From Ramlibacter sp. (GTDB taxonomy: Bacteria; Pseudomonadota; Gammaproteobacteria; Burkholderiales; Burkholderiaceae_C), in NCBI GenBank assembly GCA_026785815.1, contig JAJAZH010000451.1, positions 1 through 5,301 of the forward strand: DNA of 5,301 bases, in the 5' to 3' direction. This document shows, in pieces, positions 5,208 through 5,301 of the stretch; within the stretch, counting starts at the first letter, position 1; every line of letters starts with the position of its first letter. Under the pieces are notes generated by a model, which made no database searches, had not been told where the DNA came from, and worked only from the letters and a program-made list of their open reading frames with translations. Position numbers and translations under genes: made by a program.

Positions 5208-5301
5208 TCAGCGCAGCACTGCGCCCTGCAGGTAGTTCAGCACGATCGCCGCGACCTGCAGCAGCACCAGCAGGGCCAGCGGCGACAGGTCGATCCCGCC
5301 C
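5208..5301 (-). CDS. YggT-family membrane protein, C-terminal end (5' part outside window)
   Basis: Read on the minus strand from 5300, the frame gives GGIDLSPLALLVLLQVAAIV, then LNYLQGAVLR and a TGA at 5210-5208. The GGIDLSP motif followed by a hydrophobic helix of about 17 residues (LALLVLLQVAAIVLNYL) is typical of the end of YggT proteins. These are small integral membrane proteins with two YggT repeats. E. coli YggT has been linked to osmotic stress or ion uptake, and the wider family is also related to the plastid CCB3/YLMG proteins. Only 30 residues are visible. The gene is convergent with accD, 96 bases apart. The stop has no clear terminator beyond the inverted repeat. Identification rests on one motif plus hydrophobicity. 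Confidence 0.7.
   Translation of the reverse strand, partial: GGIDLSPLALLVLLQVAAIVLNYLQGAVLR

Overview
The window is a high-GC bacterial chromosome segment that reads as ordinary core metabolism. The gene order is 3' end of fimV, truA, trpF, trpB, trpA, accD on the plus strand, then the 3' end of a yggT-family gene on the minus strand. This order, the split trp cluster (trpFBA without trpE/G/D/C), the FimV C-terminal domain and the protein wording point to a betaproteobacterium of the order Burkholderiales. The GC-rich repeat after trpB suggests the family Comamonadaceae. The genus cannot be fixed from the sequence alone.

Layout: 1-444 is the C-terminal part of FimV, whose first ~60 bases look frame-disturbed. 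445-547 is a 103-base spacer with no convincing terminator or attenuator. 548-1330 is truA, joined to trpF (1327-2058) by a 4-base ATGA overlap. trpF overlaps trpB (2036-3283) by 23 bases. A 117-base spacer (3284-3400) then separates trpB from trpA (3401-4210). This spacer is packed with direct repeats and hairpins and is the most unusual part of the window. accD (4239-5111) follows 28 bases after trpA and has a good Shine-Dalgarno. The accD/yggT convergent spacer holds a long imperfect inverted repeat (5122-5198). The yggT tail (5208-5301) runs off the window.

How the genes work together: TrpF makes CdRP from phosphoribosylanthranilate. TrpA and TrpB form the tryptophan synthase complex that finishes the pathway after TrpC, which is not in this window. 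TruA (tRNA pseudouridine synthase) and AccD (carboxyltransferase beta subunit of acetyl-CoA carboxylase) are unrelated housekeeping functions carried in the same transcription direction. All catalytic residues checked in TruA, TrpF, TrpB and TrpA, and the AccD zinc cysteines, are present, so these genes look functional.

I see no undescribed multi-gene system. The points worth a second look are the repeat-filled trpB-trpA junction, with its duplicated translation start region and a possible ancestral GTGA stop/start overlap, and the inverted repeat downstream of accD.
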